From NCBI GenBank assembly GCA_024220505.1, contig JAKZZE010000029.1:1-64000 (forward strand): 64,000 nucleotides of DNA, written 5' to 3'. The notes beneath the pieces are model-generated. The model ran no database searches. It worked only from the letters and a program-made list of their open reading frames with translations, and was not told the origin of the DNA. Positions 1 to 12,881 of this stretch are shown in pieces (the stretch's first letter is position 1; every line of letters starts with the position of its first letter). This DNA comes from Rhizopus arrhizus (taxonomy: Eukaryota; Mucoromycota; Mucoromycetes; Mucorales; Rhizopodaceae). Both the position numbers and the translations under genes were made by a program.

Positions 1-445
1 TTTGCTCAGTTCGCTTGTTCTGTTAATGACATGGATACCATTGAAGTCGCTTTTTTCATATATCAAAATAGTTTGTACACAAATTACTTTCAAAGCCACC
101 CCCTTTTGTTTGGTTTTTCAGCGGAAATACGGCATTCATGCTAGTGTATTAATAAAGTTCCTCAGTATACAAAACAGCTTCTTCATTGATCATTTTAATA
201 TTAGTCTTTACTAACAAGATTGATAGAGTGTGACCGGAAAAAAAAAAGAAATAAGCAAGTCTACGTCTTTAATCGTGAAATGAAAGCATAAGCTTTTAAA
301 TTGCAAAGAACTTACCTATCTTTACGCGCTTTGTTCTATACTAGAGCTGCGGCTAATACCAAGTATTATGGCGCAGCTTTAATTCAGTTGACAGGAGCTG
401 TAGAAGACACTCAAAGTACCACGTCGTATTTCCTAAGCATTTGCG

Positions 446-476
<31 letters not shown>

Positions 477-565
477 CTGCGCTTTTGTGCTAATCATACA
501 TAGCCTGCGTGTGTAACAACCTGAGCCATTCACACATTTCACAAAAATTTTATTTCCTGTTCATA
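1..565. other. Left edge, no recognised gene
   Basis: AT-rich sequence with short open frames only. The stretch 301-450 reads openly on the plus strand for about 50 codons, but I recognise no protein family in it and it runs straight into a homopolymer. No RNA gene was seen. Confidence 0.4.
450..475. repeat. Poly-T tract (26 T)
   Basis: An uninterrupted run of 26 T. It could be the poly(A) tail of an old minus-strand retro-insertion or a simple homopolymer; no flanking duplication was found. Confidence 0.9.
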
Positions 566-1587
566 CAGTGGCCGTCAAAATTGGTCGCATGTTTTCGTAT
601 TTTGCCTATACACGTTGCGGTCTACTTCATTTCTTAGTTTATAGCAATGAAATATACACCATTCGAAAGAGCAAACTCTGGATAACTCTATGGTAGCACA
701 AGTATCGCAGTAGAGCCAATGTATCGGTAATAACTGACCCTCAAATTCCGACGGCACATACGACCAATTTTGACGGCATTTATAAGTGACATAATATAGT
801 CACAAAAATGTGACTTAGTTCTATTATTGTAATATTGTTTACATGTAAGTGTTTTTTTTTTTTGCTAAATTGCAACACCCCATTAAGAAATTACACCATT
901 GCAGATTCGACATGCGCGCAATTCCAACTGACAAAGTAAACAGCATTTCTTCATTGCTAAGATCCAAGCCAAACAGCAAAATAGCAAAACAAGTTGGTGT
1001 TAGTCGTACCACTGTTCAGAAGTACCGCTCATCTCTGAAAATGAGTGGAAATGTTAATGAAGCTAGTCGTCCATCTCTAATTAGTCAACGCATGGTAAGC
1101 TACATCCGGAGATTAGTCACCTTGAGAAGAAAAAATAATGCTGTAGAGATCCAAAAAGCTCTAAAAGAAGAATGCGGAATGTCTGTAAGTGACAGTACCG
1201 TACGCCGCGTCCTTAAAAAAGCTGGCTTTATGGCATTTGTCAAGCCTTAAAAACCATTGCTACGAAGCCAAAACATCATGAAACGCCTTCAATGGGCCAA
1301 ATCGCACCAACATTGGACTGTGGACGACTGGAAACGGGTCATATTCTCAGATGAGACCAAAATACAGTGAGTTAAAAAACCGTTTCAGTAAAATTGAAAC
1401 TCACACATTTATCCTTTTTTTGGAAGAAATATTTAGAGTATACGTGTTCTTTTTTATTATGTTATTATATGGCTTTTTTGCAACAAAGCAATGTACATCT
1501 CATCTTAATCTATGAATTACATCTTGAGTAATGGACATTTTAAAAAAAGGGGATGACTGAAACGGTTTTTTAACTAGGTAAAAAATA

Positions 1588-3031
1588 CTAATATATAGTA
1601 TTTCCACCCTTAGCTTTTATTACAGCCTGAACTCTAGCCGGCATACCATCAGTATATTTACAGCAAATATCTTTATCAAATGTTTCCCATTCAATTTTGA
1701 TTCTTTCCCATAGTTCATGGACACCTCTTGCCCTTTGCTCATATAAAGCTAATTTCAACTTTAAATGTCTCCACATGTGCTCAATTGGGTTCAGGTCAGG
1801 CGATTGAGAAGGCCAAGGCAATACTGAGTACTTTGCTTCTTCTTTAAGATAAGTCGTCGTTATCTTGGCAGTGTGTTTCGGATCATTATCGTGCTGAAAG
1901 ATGAAATCACCATCTCCTAATCGGTAGTAATCAAGGGTGTCTGCCAGTTCGGTTTTTAGGATATGGATGTAATCGGATGCAGTCATTCTGCCGTCGTATA
2001 TCTCGCAGATATACCCAACTCCATGGGAAGTCATACAAGCCCACACCATAACACTTCTACCGCTATGTTTTACGGTTGGGATTACATGATGAGGCTGTAA
2101 TGGGCTTCCAGGTAGACTCCAATAGAATTCAACTCCATCAGAGCCCCAAACGTTGATTTTCGACTCGTCAGAGAAGATAACCTTTCTCCAGTCGTCAATA
2201 GTCCAGTACCTATGAGCAAGTGCCCATTCCAAGCGTGCTTTCCTGTGTTTTGCTGACAAAAGAGGTACCTTTCTTTTTGGTCGGGCTTTGAATCCTAGGC
2301 TCTTTAAGGCATTTAGGGTGGTGTTATAAGTCAACCTTGGATAAATGGCCTTGAAATAATCGAAGACCTCAACACCTGACTTCAATCGTCCTAAGATTAC
2401 CATTCTCTTCATGAGGGACTTGCTTGCTTCAGTTAAGATCTGAGGTCGTCCGCCAGTGTTATCGGGTCTTTGGATATTCCATTTTTTGCAATATCGATGA
2501 ACAGTGGCTTTAGAGAGAGTCAAGCGATTAGCAATATCTTCATAAGACAAATCAGACTCTAAGAGCACTCTCAAATCATTTTGAGTATCTTGGTGTTGTA
2601 TCCACACAACTAGTAAAGTGAACATTCATGGATAAACGTGAGATTTCCGCAATAGCCAACTTTGCCCTGTTGTCCCTATCGGCATTCTAACGACTACATC
2701 AGAACCTGATTACAACAACGGCAGTTCAATCCAACCTTATTCGATAATTATCGTTAGATCAATAATTTATCTACTTCATTGTTCCTTGATTCGTCAAGAA
2801 CACAGCGGCTATTGATTATCCACTATCCTTCCTTTACCTTCTATATCCTTCTTTTGATTGATCAATTTAAATAGCGGTAAAGACCCAGACATCCAAAAAG
2901 TATAAATAGCCTCAAATGTTTTTTATTAATAAAGCCATATACATAATCTTTAGTTTCACAACTATTGTCTTTTTAGTTTTTGTCTCTTATTTTAATACTT
3001 GGCAAAACACTTGGGAAATGGAGCGAGTCAT
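1588..3031 (-). pseudogene. Tc1-B transposase split by a solo LTR
   Basis: Minus-strand Tc1 transposase with FSDESK, QHDNDPKH and NPIEHMW as the DDE triad. The open frame runs into LTR sequence at 2593. Skipping the LTR and counting its CTTGG duplication once joins 2588 to 3010-3031, giving an ATG at 3031 (protein start MTRSISQDTQN) and an uninterrupted frame of 341 codons including stop, the usual Tc1 length. The gene was therefore intact before the LTR element landed. No other stop codon is seen, so disruption looks recent. Confidence 0.85.
2594..3009 (+). mobile_element. Solo LTR-1 (gypsy-2 family)
   Basis: A 416-bp sequence starting TGTTGTATCC and ending GGCAAAACA, flanked by the perfect 5-bp duplication CTTGG (2589-2593, 3010-3014). 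It is the reverse complement of the LTR at 32492-32914. No internal retroelement sequence is present, so it is a solo LTR left by LTR-LTR recombination. Confidence 0.93.
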
Positions 3032-3858
3032 TTTTAATAAAGATTGGGTTGAAAATGTTAAATGAAAAAAGATGAAATTTGTTACGCGTCTATTAATAAA
3101 ATAACGTGTTTATATACTTGTTTTTTTTTTAATAAATGCAAAGTATTATGCTCTTCCCCTAACTTTATGTGTATTGCATAAATGAAAAATGAAGTCTGCA
3201 TAATTGTAATTGGTATTTATGTTTTTTTTAATGGAGTTAAAAAACCGTTTCAGTGCACCGACTGTAGTAATTTTATAAGTTTTAGGGAGCAAATATTGAA
3301 AAAGCAATACTATTTTTATATTGTATTATATATCAGGACTAGTGCTTTCATATGATGTATGAAATGTAGCATTTTATTTAGTATATCAGTAGTAATGGTA
3401 GCAAAACCATATTTAGGAAAAACACTGAAACGGTTTTTTAACTCACTGTAGGTCATCGTATGAATAGCGAGGCATACTTTGAGGTCTTAAAAGATAACTT
3501 ACTGAAGACAATGGAAAGTTATGGCTTGGATTCTTCCAAAATAGTATTTCAGCAGGACAATGATCCGAAGCATACATCGAAGGTAATGAAAGAATGGATT
3601 GATCAGCGGCCATACGAAACATTGGAATGGTCTCCTCAGCCCCCAGACCTAAATCCCATAGAGCATATATGGGCACATTTAAATAGAGAGCTATTCCATG
3701 GCTATGAGGCACCACCAAGTAGTATCCATGAGCTATGGGAGCGTATAGGTCAGACCTGGTACGCCATTTCTAAAGAGGAATGCCAGAAATACATCGAAAG
3801 TATGCCGAAAAGATGTGCTGCAGTTATTAAAGTAAAAGGTCGTTGGACTAAGTATTGA

Positions 3859-4407
3859 TTTTTTTAAGATTGTTGAATGAAAAAAGTGTATTCTTCTTGG
3901 ATCCCTACATCTGCACACTATACCTTGCTCCCTTGCAAACAAATCACCTTGACATCCGTATGTGAAAGAGCACAAAAAGAAAATGGTCATCTATTCAAAA
4001 ATAGCGTTCTTCTTTTAAAAGGGCATGACTCAACAGACCGAATGATGACAAGTTCAAATTCGCATATTCCCTCTACAGCCAAGAATTTTAATTTAATAGC
4101 AACATGCATTTATTATAAGTGTCGTATCAATTGTTGATATAGAATGCATTGATATTTTATGTGTGAATTGCAAATTACACGGTCCATTGATATTTTTTTT
4201 TGAAGTGGAGAAACAGAAGCATGATTAGTATCATTTGTTGACTAGAACTCATCCCGATTGCCATGTTCCTTGTTTATATTATGGATCATGTCCTTGGCTT
4301 CATACAAATGAACTGTAAAAAGTATATAACCCTCGCTAACATCATGCTCTTGTACAGGATTACAAAATACACCATAAAACTTCTCAGCTTTAAATCGGTG
4401 ACAATTT
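3859..4407. other. Spacer, no feature recognised
   Basis: Sequence between the Tc1-A relic and the 3' end of the carnitine acyltransferase gene. Short open frames on both strands resemble nothing I know. It should contain the 3' UTR of the gene on its right. Confidence 0.4.
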
Positions 4408-6766
4408 TTATTCATTCTCCAGTAAGACTAATCTTTTTCCAATTTTGCGACTTGTACTATTGGAAGGCAAGGGACCATTATCATAATAAGTATAACCATT
4501 ATGATGATTATATTCTTCTTCAAGAGCCAGTATACGTTGACGCTGAGAGACACCACTAGGATATTTTTCATTCAACAGCATGGCTTTCACATCAATCAAA
4601 TATTTCTGTAGTGTCTGCAGTAACCTTTCTGTTTGACGATGCTTAGAGGATGCTACAAACTATAGAATAAGATGAGTACATGTCTATTTTTCTATTTTAA
4701 ATAGTTACAGATATTCGATCATCCTTAATAATATAACCAATACCAAAACCATTAGCAACTACAGGACCAAATCCAAATAAACGAAGAGCAGGATTACCAC
4801 AATTAGAGGTACTGATGACAGTATGATTCAAACGATCCCAGCCAGGATCTGTAAAGATCTGGGGAATCTTTTCATCTTGGTGCATTCGAACCCAGAGACA
4901 TTTTAGTGCATACAGATGACGATCCTGACCCAATCCTTGTGAGCACTCTTTTGTGATCCTTGTATGTGTTAGGAGAGCAGAACGTAAGGCCTCTAGCTTG
5001 CTATGTGTGGTGACTTTTGAATCATAAAACATGCGAACAAATTCAGCCGATCGGTCCGTTACAGATCGAATTGCCTCTGTACGACCGTGTAAAAACATCT
5101 TGGTCATTGCTGGCTCATAAGAAGATTCACATTTACCGTAAAGACCATAATAGGCTGCTTGAATAGACATCTGACAGAAATAGTTGGTATATATTTATGA
5201 AACATTTTCTTGACTTACTTGTACAAACGCATCAGGACTCATCTTCATGTCGGTAATGAAATGTTTACCATAATTTTGAAATTCAAGTACTTTGACTTCA
5301 TTTTGCAACGTTAAATCACTTAGCCTTGTCTCTGCAAAATGAATAGCAAGTTCGATTTCTTCAGTCATATTCCATTCAATCTTTCTAGGGTTATGATCAA
5401 AGTAGATTGCGTTTTCACTTTCTTGTTTATTATCTCGTTTTTGACGATAGTTATGAAATATAGATTGTGTTTGGCTGTTAATTGTTTTCGCAAAACGTAA
5501 AATAGTATCCGTATAAATATCAGAAACATATCTTAGCACTGTATGTCCATCCACACCTATACATATGTTATATATACATGTTCACAGTAAATTCTCTCTC
5601 TTTCTCTCTTTCTCTCTCTCTCTTTTGTACCTGTGTGTTCAAAGTTGATACCTGCGCTCCCATTTTGACAAACGATGATCTAAATAAAGCAATGAATACC
5701 CATAAAATTAAAGTAAATAACATTCATGTACCTGAAGCTTATCGTACCATCGATTGGTACATGTTCCTACCTGTTTTCCTTCCTGAAGATCATACGTGCC
5801 ACACAACATATTATTGCTCAATTCCTCACTTGTCTTGGGTTCCACATGGTCAAGACACACCACAAATAAAGCTTCATCAATCAAATGCAATGCCTCTCGA
5901 TTAACCTCATCATTTTCCAATTGACCTCTGATATGTGCCCACTGACGGCGATTCTCTGTTGTCAATACACCAAGCCCTACTTTGGATGTACTCTTATCTC
6001 TGAGAATAGCCTTGAGGTTAGCGGCAATTTCCTTTTCGGTCAAGGTAAAATCACCCGAATCGTTAAAGACATGAAAATAGTAGAATTGAGAGTGAGAGAG
6101 GATGACGATGTGACGACTTTCTGGATGAGGTACCATTTGACATCCGTTTTGGGTGGGAACACGAGAAGTGGCAAACAGACGGTGAAATTGAGACATACAG
6201 AGTGGTGTGCCTCGGATGACGTCTGGTTCCAAATGACGAGTCTTGAGAGCGTGAACAAAGGTAAGAGTAGAATAGATGAGGGAAGAAGCTCGGATGATTT
6301 GGTCATTTCTTAATGGTGTTGGATCATCTTCTAATAAGAAGAAGGGATTTAGGTTCAATACGACTGGATCAGTAAATTGAAGATAAGAGTCATACCTAGT
6401 AAAAGGAGAGTTATAAGATACGTTGATTTTCATATGAAATACTTTATATACCAAAATTCTTCAATATAAGAAGATTTATCAGTTGCATAGGTCTTTAACT
6501 TTTCCTGTAAGGCAGGACCCTCGTTTGATAAGAAGCCTTGAACAGCCCTTTTTGTTGCTTCATGTTCCTCTGGTGTCTATCACCAGCATAAGTAAAAAAA
6601 AAAAAAGAAAAGCATACAAATCATTCTTGCTTACTTGCAAAGGTTTTAAAGCAGATAGATATCGTGCTGCAGTAGCTTGTAGATCTGGTATAGGAAGCTT
6701 TGGTAATTGGTTTTGATATTTAAATGTTTCTCCTTGTTCTTCTTCAATAGGAAATCGAATGGTCAT
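4408..6766 (-). CDS. Carnitine O-acetyltransferase
   Basis: Choline/carnitine acyltransferase family; moves acetyl groups between CoA and carnitine so that acetyl units can pass between peroxisomes, mitochondria and cytosol. Seven exons join in frame: 6766-6635, 6576-6452, 6395-5732, 5679-5631, 5556-5219, 5170-4709 and 4659-4408, with GT-AG introns of 48-74 bp, giving 673 aa. Seen: N-terminal PKLPIPDLQ; SYIEEFW/YDSYL rebuilt across intron 2; LNLNPFFLLEDDPTP; catalytic His at about residue 322 in INFEHTG; STSNCGNPALRLFGFGPV near the C terminus. Length suits the fungal family (about 620-680). There is no PTS1 (it ends LLENE) and no clear mitochondrial presequence, so location is open. The C-terminal ~60 residues after QKYL are a low-similarity extension. 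Intron 4 carries a long CT/GA-rich tract. Confidence 0.93.
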
Positions 6767-6824
6767 CGTATTATTTATTTTTTAAAAAGAAAAAGGAAGA
6801 AAAAGAAAGAAAATGGACTTGTTT

Positions 6825-7268
6825 TTATAGTGAATCGTTGTATCTGTAAACATTGGTATCTCTTAAAATAAACCCCAATTTTTTATAAAGTCTATTGGCT
6901 GCTTCTCGATCAGGTCGACTCGTAAGGTCAATTGTTTTCGCATCCAAAATTTTCGCACACTTTATGGCATGATCAATCAGTTCGCTGCCTATACCTTTAC
7001 CCCGGTACCCCGCATCAACTACTACATCTTCAACATGGACTCGAGTTCCAGTTACACAATGAGAATAGACACAACTTGCTGTTCCAACCAAGATGTCATT
7101 TATGAATGCTGCCAAGATGATTGTTTGTGGTGATGAAAGAGCAGACATAAGACTTTTTTCATTTGCTGAAGAGGACAATTGGTTTAAGAGTGCCTTCAGT
7201 CTGTGTAAATTATCACTTGTTATTGTTTTATCTGTTATTCGCTCAATACGAATTGAATGGCTATTCAT
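6825..7268 (-). CDS. GNAT-family N-acetyltransferase
   Basis: Single-exon 147-aa protein. It has the acetyl-CoA binding motif of GNAT enzymes: a beta-strand VEDVVVDAGY followed by RGKGIGSELIDHA (R-x-x-G-x-G), and a C-terminal ANRLYKKLGF. The substrate cannot be read from the sequence. It differs from the glucosamine-6-phosphate enzyme Gna1 in the C-terminal part; the LTSRPDREAANRLYKKLGF stretch is more like small bacterial GNAT proteins, which is a resemblance and not proof of transfer. It lies 58 bp from the start codon of the carnitine acetyltransferase gene and 64 bp from the Rab6 stop codon, so it has very little room for its own promoter. Confidence 0.85.
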   Translation of the reverse strand: MNSHSIRIERITDKTITSDNLHRLKALLNQLSSSANEKSLMSALSSPQTIILAAFINDILVGTASCVYSHCVTGTRVHVEDVVVDAGYRGKGIGSELIDHAIKCAKILDAKTIDLTSRPDREAANRLYKKLGFILRDTNVYRYNDSL

Positions 7269-7332
7269 TTTATTAGAGTGAGAAAAAAAAGAGGGAGCGG
7301 GGTATTAAAATGACGAGATAAATGATAGTGAA

Positions 7333-8205
<873 letters not shown>

Positions 8206-8326
8206 TACCAGCAGAAGAGAAAAAAGAAATAAAATAAAAAAATACAAATATTTTATTTTTGATAAATTAGAAACATTTTTTTCTAAGAAAATTCATGCGT
8301 TTATTAAGTAATAAAAAGGGGGTTTA

Positions 8327-9680
8327 TTATTCATCTCCTTCGACAGTACGACTAAGTTTTTCAGTACGATAATTTTCATACAAGAAATCATGAGTAATCT
8401 CTTTAAGGTCTTGTAAATGAGAACTAATAACAAAATTAAACACTGTTATTATTTAATAAATCATTACCTTAACAGAGCAGCCTTTAAACGGCCAAAATCA
8501 GAGTGACGAGGATTGTCAACTTCAACTGCACCCCAAGGATATTGTCTACCACGAACAGGACGACCATTAACAATGATTTCTTCATCACTTCCAATAATAG
8601 AGAAAGGCAAAAGATTCTATTGATGATAAGATAAATAAGACTAATAAATACATTGGACTGATTTTACTCTTAATTCACTATTTTCTTCGATAGTGTCTTC
8701 ATCATCCTCCTCAACATCATAAGGGAAATTATAAATAGGGATATTATAATGTTCAACATCTTCCATGATCTATTCAAGACATTAATAACATTGTTTGTAT
8801 CTATTATAAATTTACTCTTTTCTTAAACTCTCTCAACTCTTGAGGAGTAAGTGAGTCAGCACGACCAATGACTGGGATCACATTCACACGAGGGCTCAGA
8901 CGACGCATCAATTCAATATCAATTTCACGTAAACTATGACATATCAATAGCTTGTTCAACACAAGTTTTTTTTGTAACTTACGCATGACCAGTGGGAGAA
9001 ATAAAATACAAAAGTGCATGAACACGATTATCACGGAATCGAGGGTTACGTTTAATTCTTGATTCTTCAGCTAAAATATCATCGTATTGTCTTTCTAAAT
9101 ATCCAACAATTTCCTTGAAGCTTATTTTATATAGGTTAATAACGCATCATCATCTATTATTTACTTATTACCATTTTTCATTATCGATATTATCACCAAA
9201 ACCAGGTGTATCCACAATGGTTAAGGAGATTCTAGAAGGAAAAAAAAAATTAGTTCCTTATCCCCCCTTTTTTTTTGGAAAGATCCTCATCTATTTACCT
9301 TGCGCCGTCTTCATCCAATTCTAATGGGAATACGCTTAATTAACCATTTGCATTCAAAATTAATGAAACTTACCAATAGAAACAGGTTTAATGTTAATGC
9401 CTGGTTCATGATGAGCATCTTCCGGATTATCACAAATTTTTTTCGATAATACATTAGAATCGCAAAGTGTATTAACAAACGTAGTGCGCCCTGTACCAGT
9501 TGCACCTGTTCAAGTTAAGTTTACATTTTTATGTTTATATAAAAGAGAAAACATAAACCTACCTACGACCATCAAAGTGAATTGAAAACCTTTTTTAACA
9601 TTCTTTCTACGACCACCAAGTCTCTATATAAGCATTAGCAAAATATATTTTATATTATTCATATTACATACGTGTGCCAT
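8327..9680 (-). CDS. CDC11: Septin, Cdc11/AspA class
   Basis: Filament-forming GTP-binding septin for the bud neck/septum and hyphal cortex. Ten exons join in frame (9680-9672, 9623-9563, 9505-9374, 9320-9299, 9231-9172, 9120-8983, 8933-8816, 8769-8668, 8616-8468, 8423-8327) to 295 aa; the first exon encodes only MAH. Seen: P-loop GATGTGRTTF with Arg replacing the usual Lys, as in the Cdc11 group; DTPGFGDNID; EIVGYLERQYDDILAEESRI; GRADSLT; and the septin unique element with EITHDFLYENYRTEKL at the end. It stops at TVEGDE, with TAATAAA directly following, so it lacks the long C-terminal coiled coil of Cdc11/AspA. That is unusual, and no further coding exon is visible before the Rab6 gene. Confidence 0.92.
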
Positions 9681-11721
9681 GATTTAAATAAAATATGAAA
9701 GGAAAAGAAAGAAGGAAATAGAGGGACATTCTTATATAAAACAAGGAATCTTGAAGTCAAAAAATAAGGGGTTTCAGAAAGGGAATTATAAGGATCTAAA
9801 AAGGAGCTTAGATGCTTCTAATAAATAAATAACAAAAAAAAAAAAAAAAAAAAAGGTTAATGTATTCCAAGAAAAAGATACTTTTTTATTTCAATTAAAA
9901 AATTAGGGTAAACCGTATAGACAGTAAAGCCGTAAGTTATTGACGTGGATATCATTTCTGATATCCATTTTCAAATATTTTACATTTGTTACTTCTCCCT
10001 TTTTAACTAAATCACTTTTTTCCCTGCAGTAAAATTTACTTAATGGATTTATCCTATTCTTTTTTCTTTTTTAAATGATTTTATTACTGGACTTCATTGC
10101 GCTATGTAAAAACTAATTGTTAGTAATGAGCGAATTTCTTTTGATTCAATGCTTGACGTTTGACCAAAAGTTCTTAATAAAGCTTAAAAAGTGCTCATAG
10201 CTTTATTATTATTCATAGTCGTTCCTCCATAATACCTTCAACCCAATAAAAACCATAACCACAATTTTCGTTGGATTTAGTCTAATTTAAAGCTGATATA
10301 AAATCTAATGATAGAAAAAGTATGTGGGCATAACGATTGAATTCCTCTGTCGTATTTGATAAAGTATGATAAAAGTTATACATATTTATTGCTTTTTATG
10401 GCCTAAACACTATTTCTGTTTTATTTAACCCATTCATTTGCTGGTACAATTGAATTACTGTGTAAATAGGTTGTTTAAAATGCTCTTATCCCAATGCAAT
10501 GAGAGAGGAAGAAAACTGAATGGCTGATATATATCACACCATGCCCTTTTTTTTCTCACTTTTTCGACAAACTCAATAACGCAAACGGTAAATATATTCT
10601 TTTCTGGAAGTCAACGTCTCCCAATGCTAACTTTTGCTTGATTATTGACTAGAATTCATTTAATAGGATATAGAAGAAAGTTTAAATTCAAAAGAAGTTG
10701 ATATTTCTGTGTATATTATCAGGTAAAATCAATGATAGAAAAAAAAATGATAAAAGGCACTAAGATATAAATATGATTTAAACAAGCAATCAACCCTAAA
10801 TTGGATATGATTTTGATGAAGAGACCTTGGCTGACTTTTATAAACCTTTCCAATAGTTGATCATGAAACACTTTAGTATAGTCTAAACCAATAAATTTAA
10901 CATATTACTGTTGTATGGATTGTTTCTAAGCATTAAATATGATAATTGTTCTTTTTTTTTTTAATATATTATTCAACGGCTTCAAATAGTTGTACTTACA
11001 AGATTTTGTATATACTTGTGTATACATATTAGCTTCTATACTTCTGTTGTTGAATTTTGCAGTAATGAATATCTAAGGCTGTTGAAAGAAATACTGTACT
11101 TTCGTAAATAAACATCACTGTAAAGATATTAGAAGCCTTTAAATACATCGGCTCTATTTTTCTTTACTATTTGTATTCATATTCTTACTATCATCATTGT
11201 ACTTTCTAAAGTTAAATAATCATTGTGGCCATAAAATGGTCTATGATAGATTATGTCATCTTTTAAATGTGAGTACAAATGCACATAGATAGAAATACTT
11301 TTAATACCATAAAATTCTCCCATTTCCAAACAAAAGAAACAAGCAATTGATGAGCCTTTTCTGCATCTTGAATAATGGTATATGGTTATACAATTAAAAT
11401 ATTAGCATCAACAAACTTCAGCCAGTGCTGGTAATGCTATTAATCCAACCTTCAAGCAGCAACACCTTTGACATGAAAGTCATTCAGACCTTCCATTTAT
11501 CATTTTTCAAACAAGAAAATTCAGTCTCACCAGTTGTCATTTAATAGGTCAAGGGGAAGGGGGGAGATGAGTTGTACTCAACTAGCACTTGAATACTCTT
11601 CATTTCGGTAGCCATCTTCTTCATATCTTCATTTCTTAGCATAAGCTTTCTATTCATCATAGTTGTACACAAAATTATCGCTATCTTTTTGGTCGTTTCA
11701 GGCTATAAAGTTTATATTAGA
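9681..11721. other. AT-rich intergenic region, no gene seen
   Basis: About 2 kb with no convincing reading frame on either strand. The part next to 9680 should hold the septin promoter. A poly-A run of 22 lies at 9834-9855. No terminal repeats or RNA genes were recognised. Confidence 0.5.
9834..9855. repeat. Poly-A tract (22 A)
   Basis: Uninterrupted A run in the upstream region of the septin gene; no flanking duplication was found. Confidence 0.85.
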
Positions 11722-12046
11722 TCAACAACGGTCAACATGACATGATTGAAGTATCCAAGTCGAAAAAAAAAGGAAAAAAAGTTCATAATAATATGTGTCA
11801 AGACTCACTGGCTTCTGAGAGCTACTGTGCTCACTCTCTTTCTGTCCTTGTATAGCCATTGCTAGTGCGAGGGATCTAGGAGAATACATTAAAGTCTCTG
11901 AGATCCCAGGCATTATACCATCATCCAGGCTACCGAATTGATTCAAGCATCCATGGCATACATAATTCGAATTTCCTGCCGTAAACCTACATAACTTTCT
12001 AGCGGTTAGTGAATCCCTGGCAACCATTACCAAAACAGCTCTTGCT

Positions 12047-12047
<1 letters not shown>

Positions 12048-12096
<49 letters not shown>
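12048..12096. repeat. Poly-T tract (49 T)
   Basis: Very long pure T run inside the Tnp2-like pseudogene, between its 'NYLTPFV' and 'ARKLCRF' fragments. It may be the poly(A) tail of an insertion or assembly/polymerase slippage. Confidence 0.9.
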
Positions 12097-12856
12097 CCAT
12101 CAAGATATCAGCAACAAGAACATCAATAATCATTCCTTCATAGCAAAAAACAGACACAGTACATAAACAAAAGGGGTAAGATAATTGTTGGTTTCTGCAT
12201 CTGATAGCTATTCAGGCTCTAATAATAATCTAAAACAAATCACATTTTCCTTAAGTTTTCTCTCATCCCTTGCAAGATTTTGAATCGTTAAATAGCTGCC
12301 TCCAGAAGAATGCTGAGTACCAACAAACGGCTGAAACCAGTCCATGTTGCTAGTCAGCATAATGTTATAATCTGACTGTATAACAAAGAGTAAGCCACCA
12401 TTCATAGAGCCAGATTGTTTCCAAATATTTCCATCATAAACATCTAACATCAAATTTTGTTGCTGAGAGCGACTTTTCCATTTACGGAGTGAATCAACGA
12501 ATTTTAGGTGACACGTGAACTTCAACATAGATACGATTAAATTGTATTCAAACAGCATCTTAGGAAAACGGGGGTTACTTGTATCTCCAGTCATCAAAGA
12601 TTTGTTACACTTTCTGCAAACAGTAACCGCTAATTCTCATTCTCGTTTAAACGATAAAGTCAATGACAGCCCTTATATACCGAAAATTGTGTAATACTCT
12701 CATAGCATCTTATCAATAATTCAAAATTAGACAAGAGAGTGATGGCCTTAATGAGCAAGCGATAAGTCATGTTGATGATCAGGAGGACTACACTCATGCA
12801 TTCCATTAGGAGTTTAGCTTGTCCATCAGTCAAGATTCTTGTTTAAATAAGGTAAT

Positions 12857-12881
12857 AAAAAAAAAAAAAAAAAAAAAAAAA
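12857..12881. repeat. Poly-A tract (25 A)
   Basis: Pure A run inside the Tnp2-like pseudogene region. Confidence 0.9.

Larger units (their letters stand above)
1365..3448 (-). mobile_element. Tc1-B inserted in Tc1-A
   Basis: Both ends carry the inverted repeat CAGTGAGTTAAAAAACCGTT (left 1365, right end at 3448), each next to TA (1363-1364 and 3449-3450). Inner inverted copies lie at about 1556-1577 and 3234-3255, so each end is a ~213-bp foldback module. The transposase is on the minus strand. A solo LTR (2594-3009) sits in the 5' part of that gene; without it the element is about 1660 bp, normal for the family. Confidence 0.9.
566..3858 (+). mobile_element. Tc1-A, decayed Tc1/mariner element
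   Basis: A left terminal repeat starting CAGTGGCCGTCAAAATTGGT lies next to a TA target site. An inverted inner copy of the repeat sits at about 759-782, closing a terminal module of roughly 215 bp with the motif CCATTCGAAAG near its centre (about 660). The transposase gene follows on the plus strand. No matching right repeat is visible after the last codon at 3858, so the right end is lost. Tc1-B is inserted inside at 1365-3448. Confidence 0.75.
912..3858 (+). pseudogene. Tc1-A transposase, broken
   Basis: Tc1 transposase (cut-and-paste DNA transposition at TA sites). The first part (912-1362) starts MRAIPTDK, carries the helix-turn-helix region (IAKQVGVSRTTVQKY) and reaches VIFSDETK, the first catalytic Asp. 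The last part (3451-3858) carries QQDNDPKH, the second Asp, and NPIEHIW, the Glu. It has a TAA at 1248-1250 where relatives have Gln (KP-stop-KPLL). The two parts are separated by Tc1-B, and they do not abut: about 45 codons normally found between DETK and the MNSEAYF region are missing, so a deletion accompanies the insertion. Non-functional. Confidence 0.85.

Noticed and set aside
301..516. 71-codon frame ending in poly-Phe
   Set aside because: No family resemblance, and it ends in the poly-T tract.
5588..5626. CT-rich tract as a regulatory repeat
   Set aside because: It lies in intron 4 of the carnitine acetyltransferase gene, near the 5' splice side on the minus strand (GA-rich), and looks like an ordinary microsatellite.
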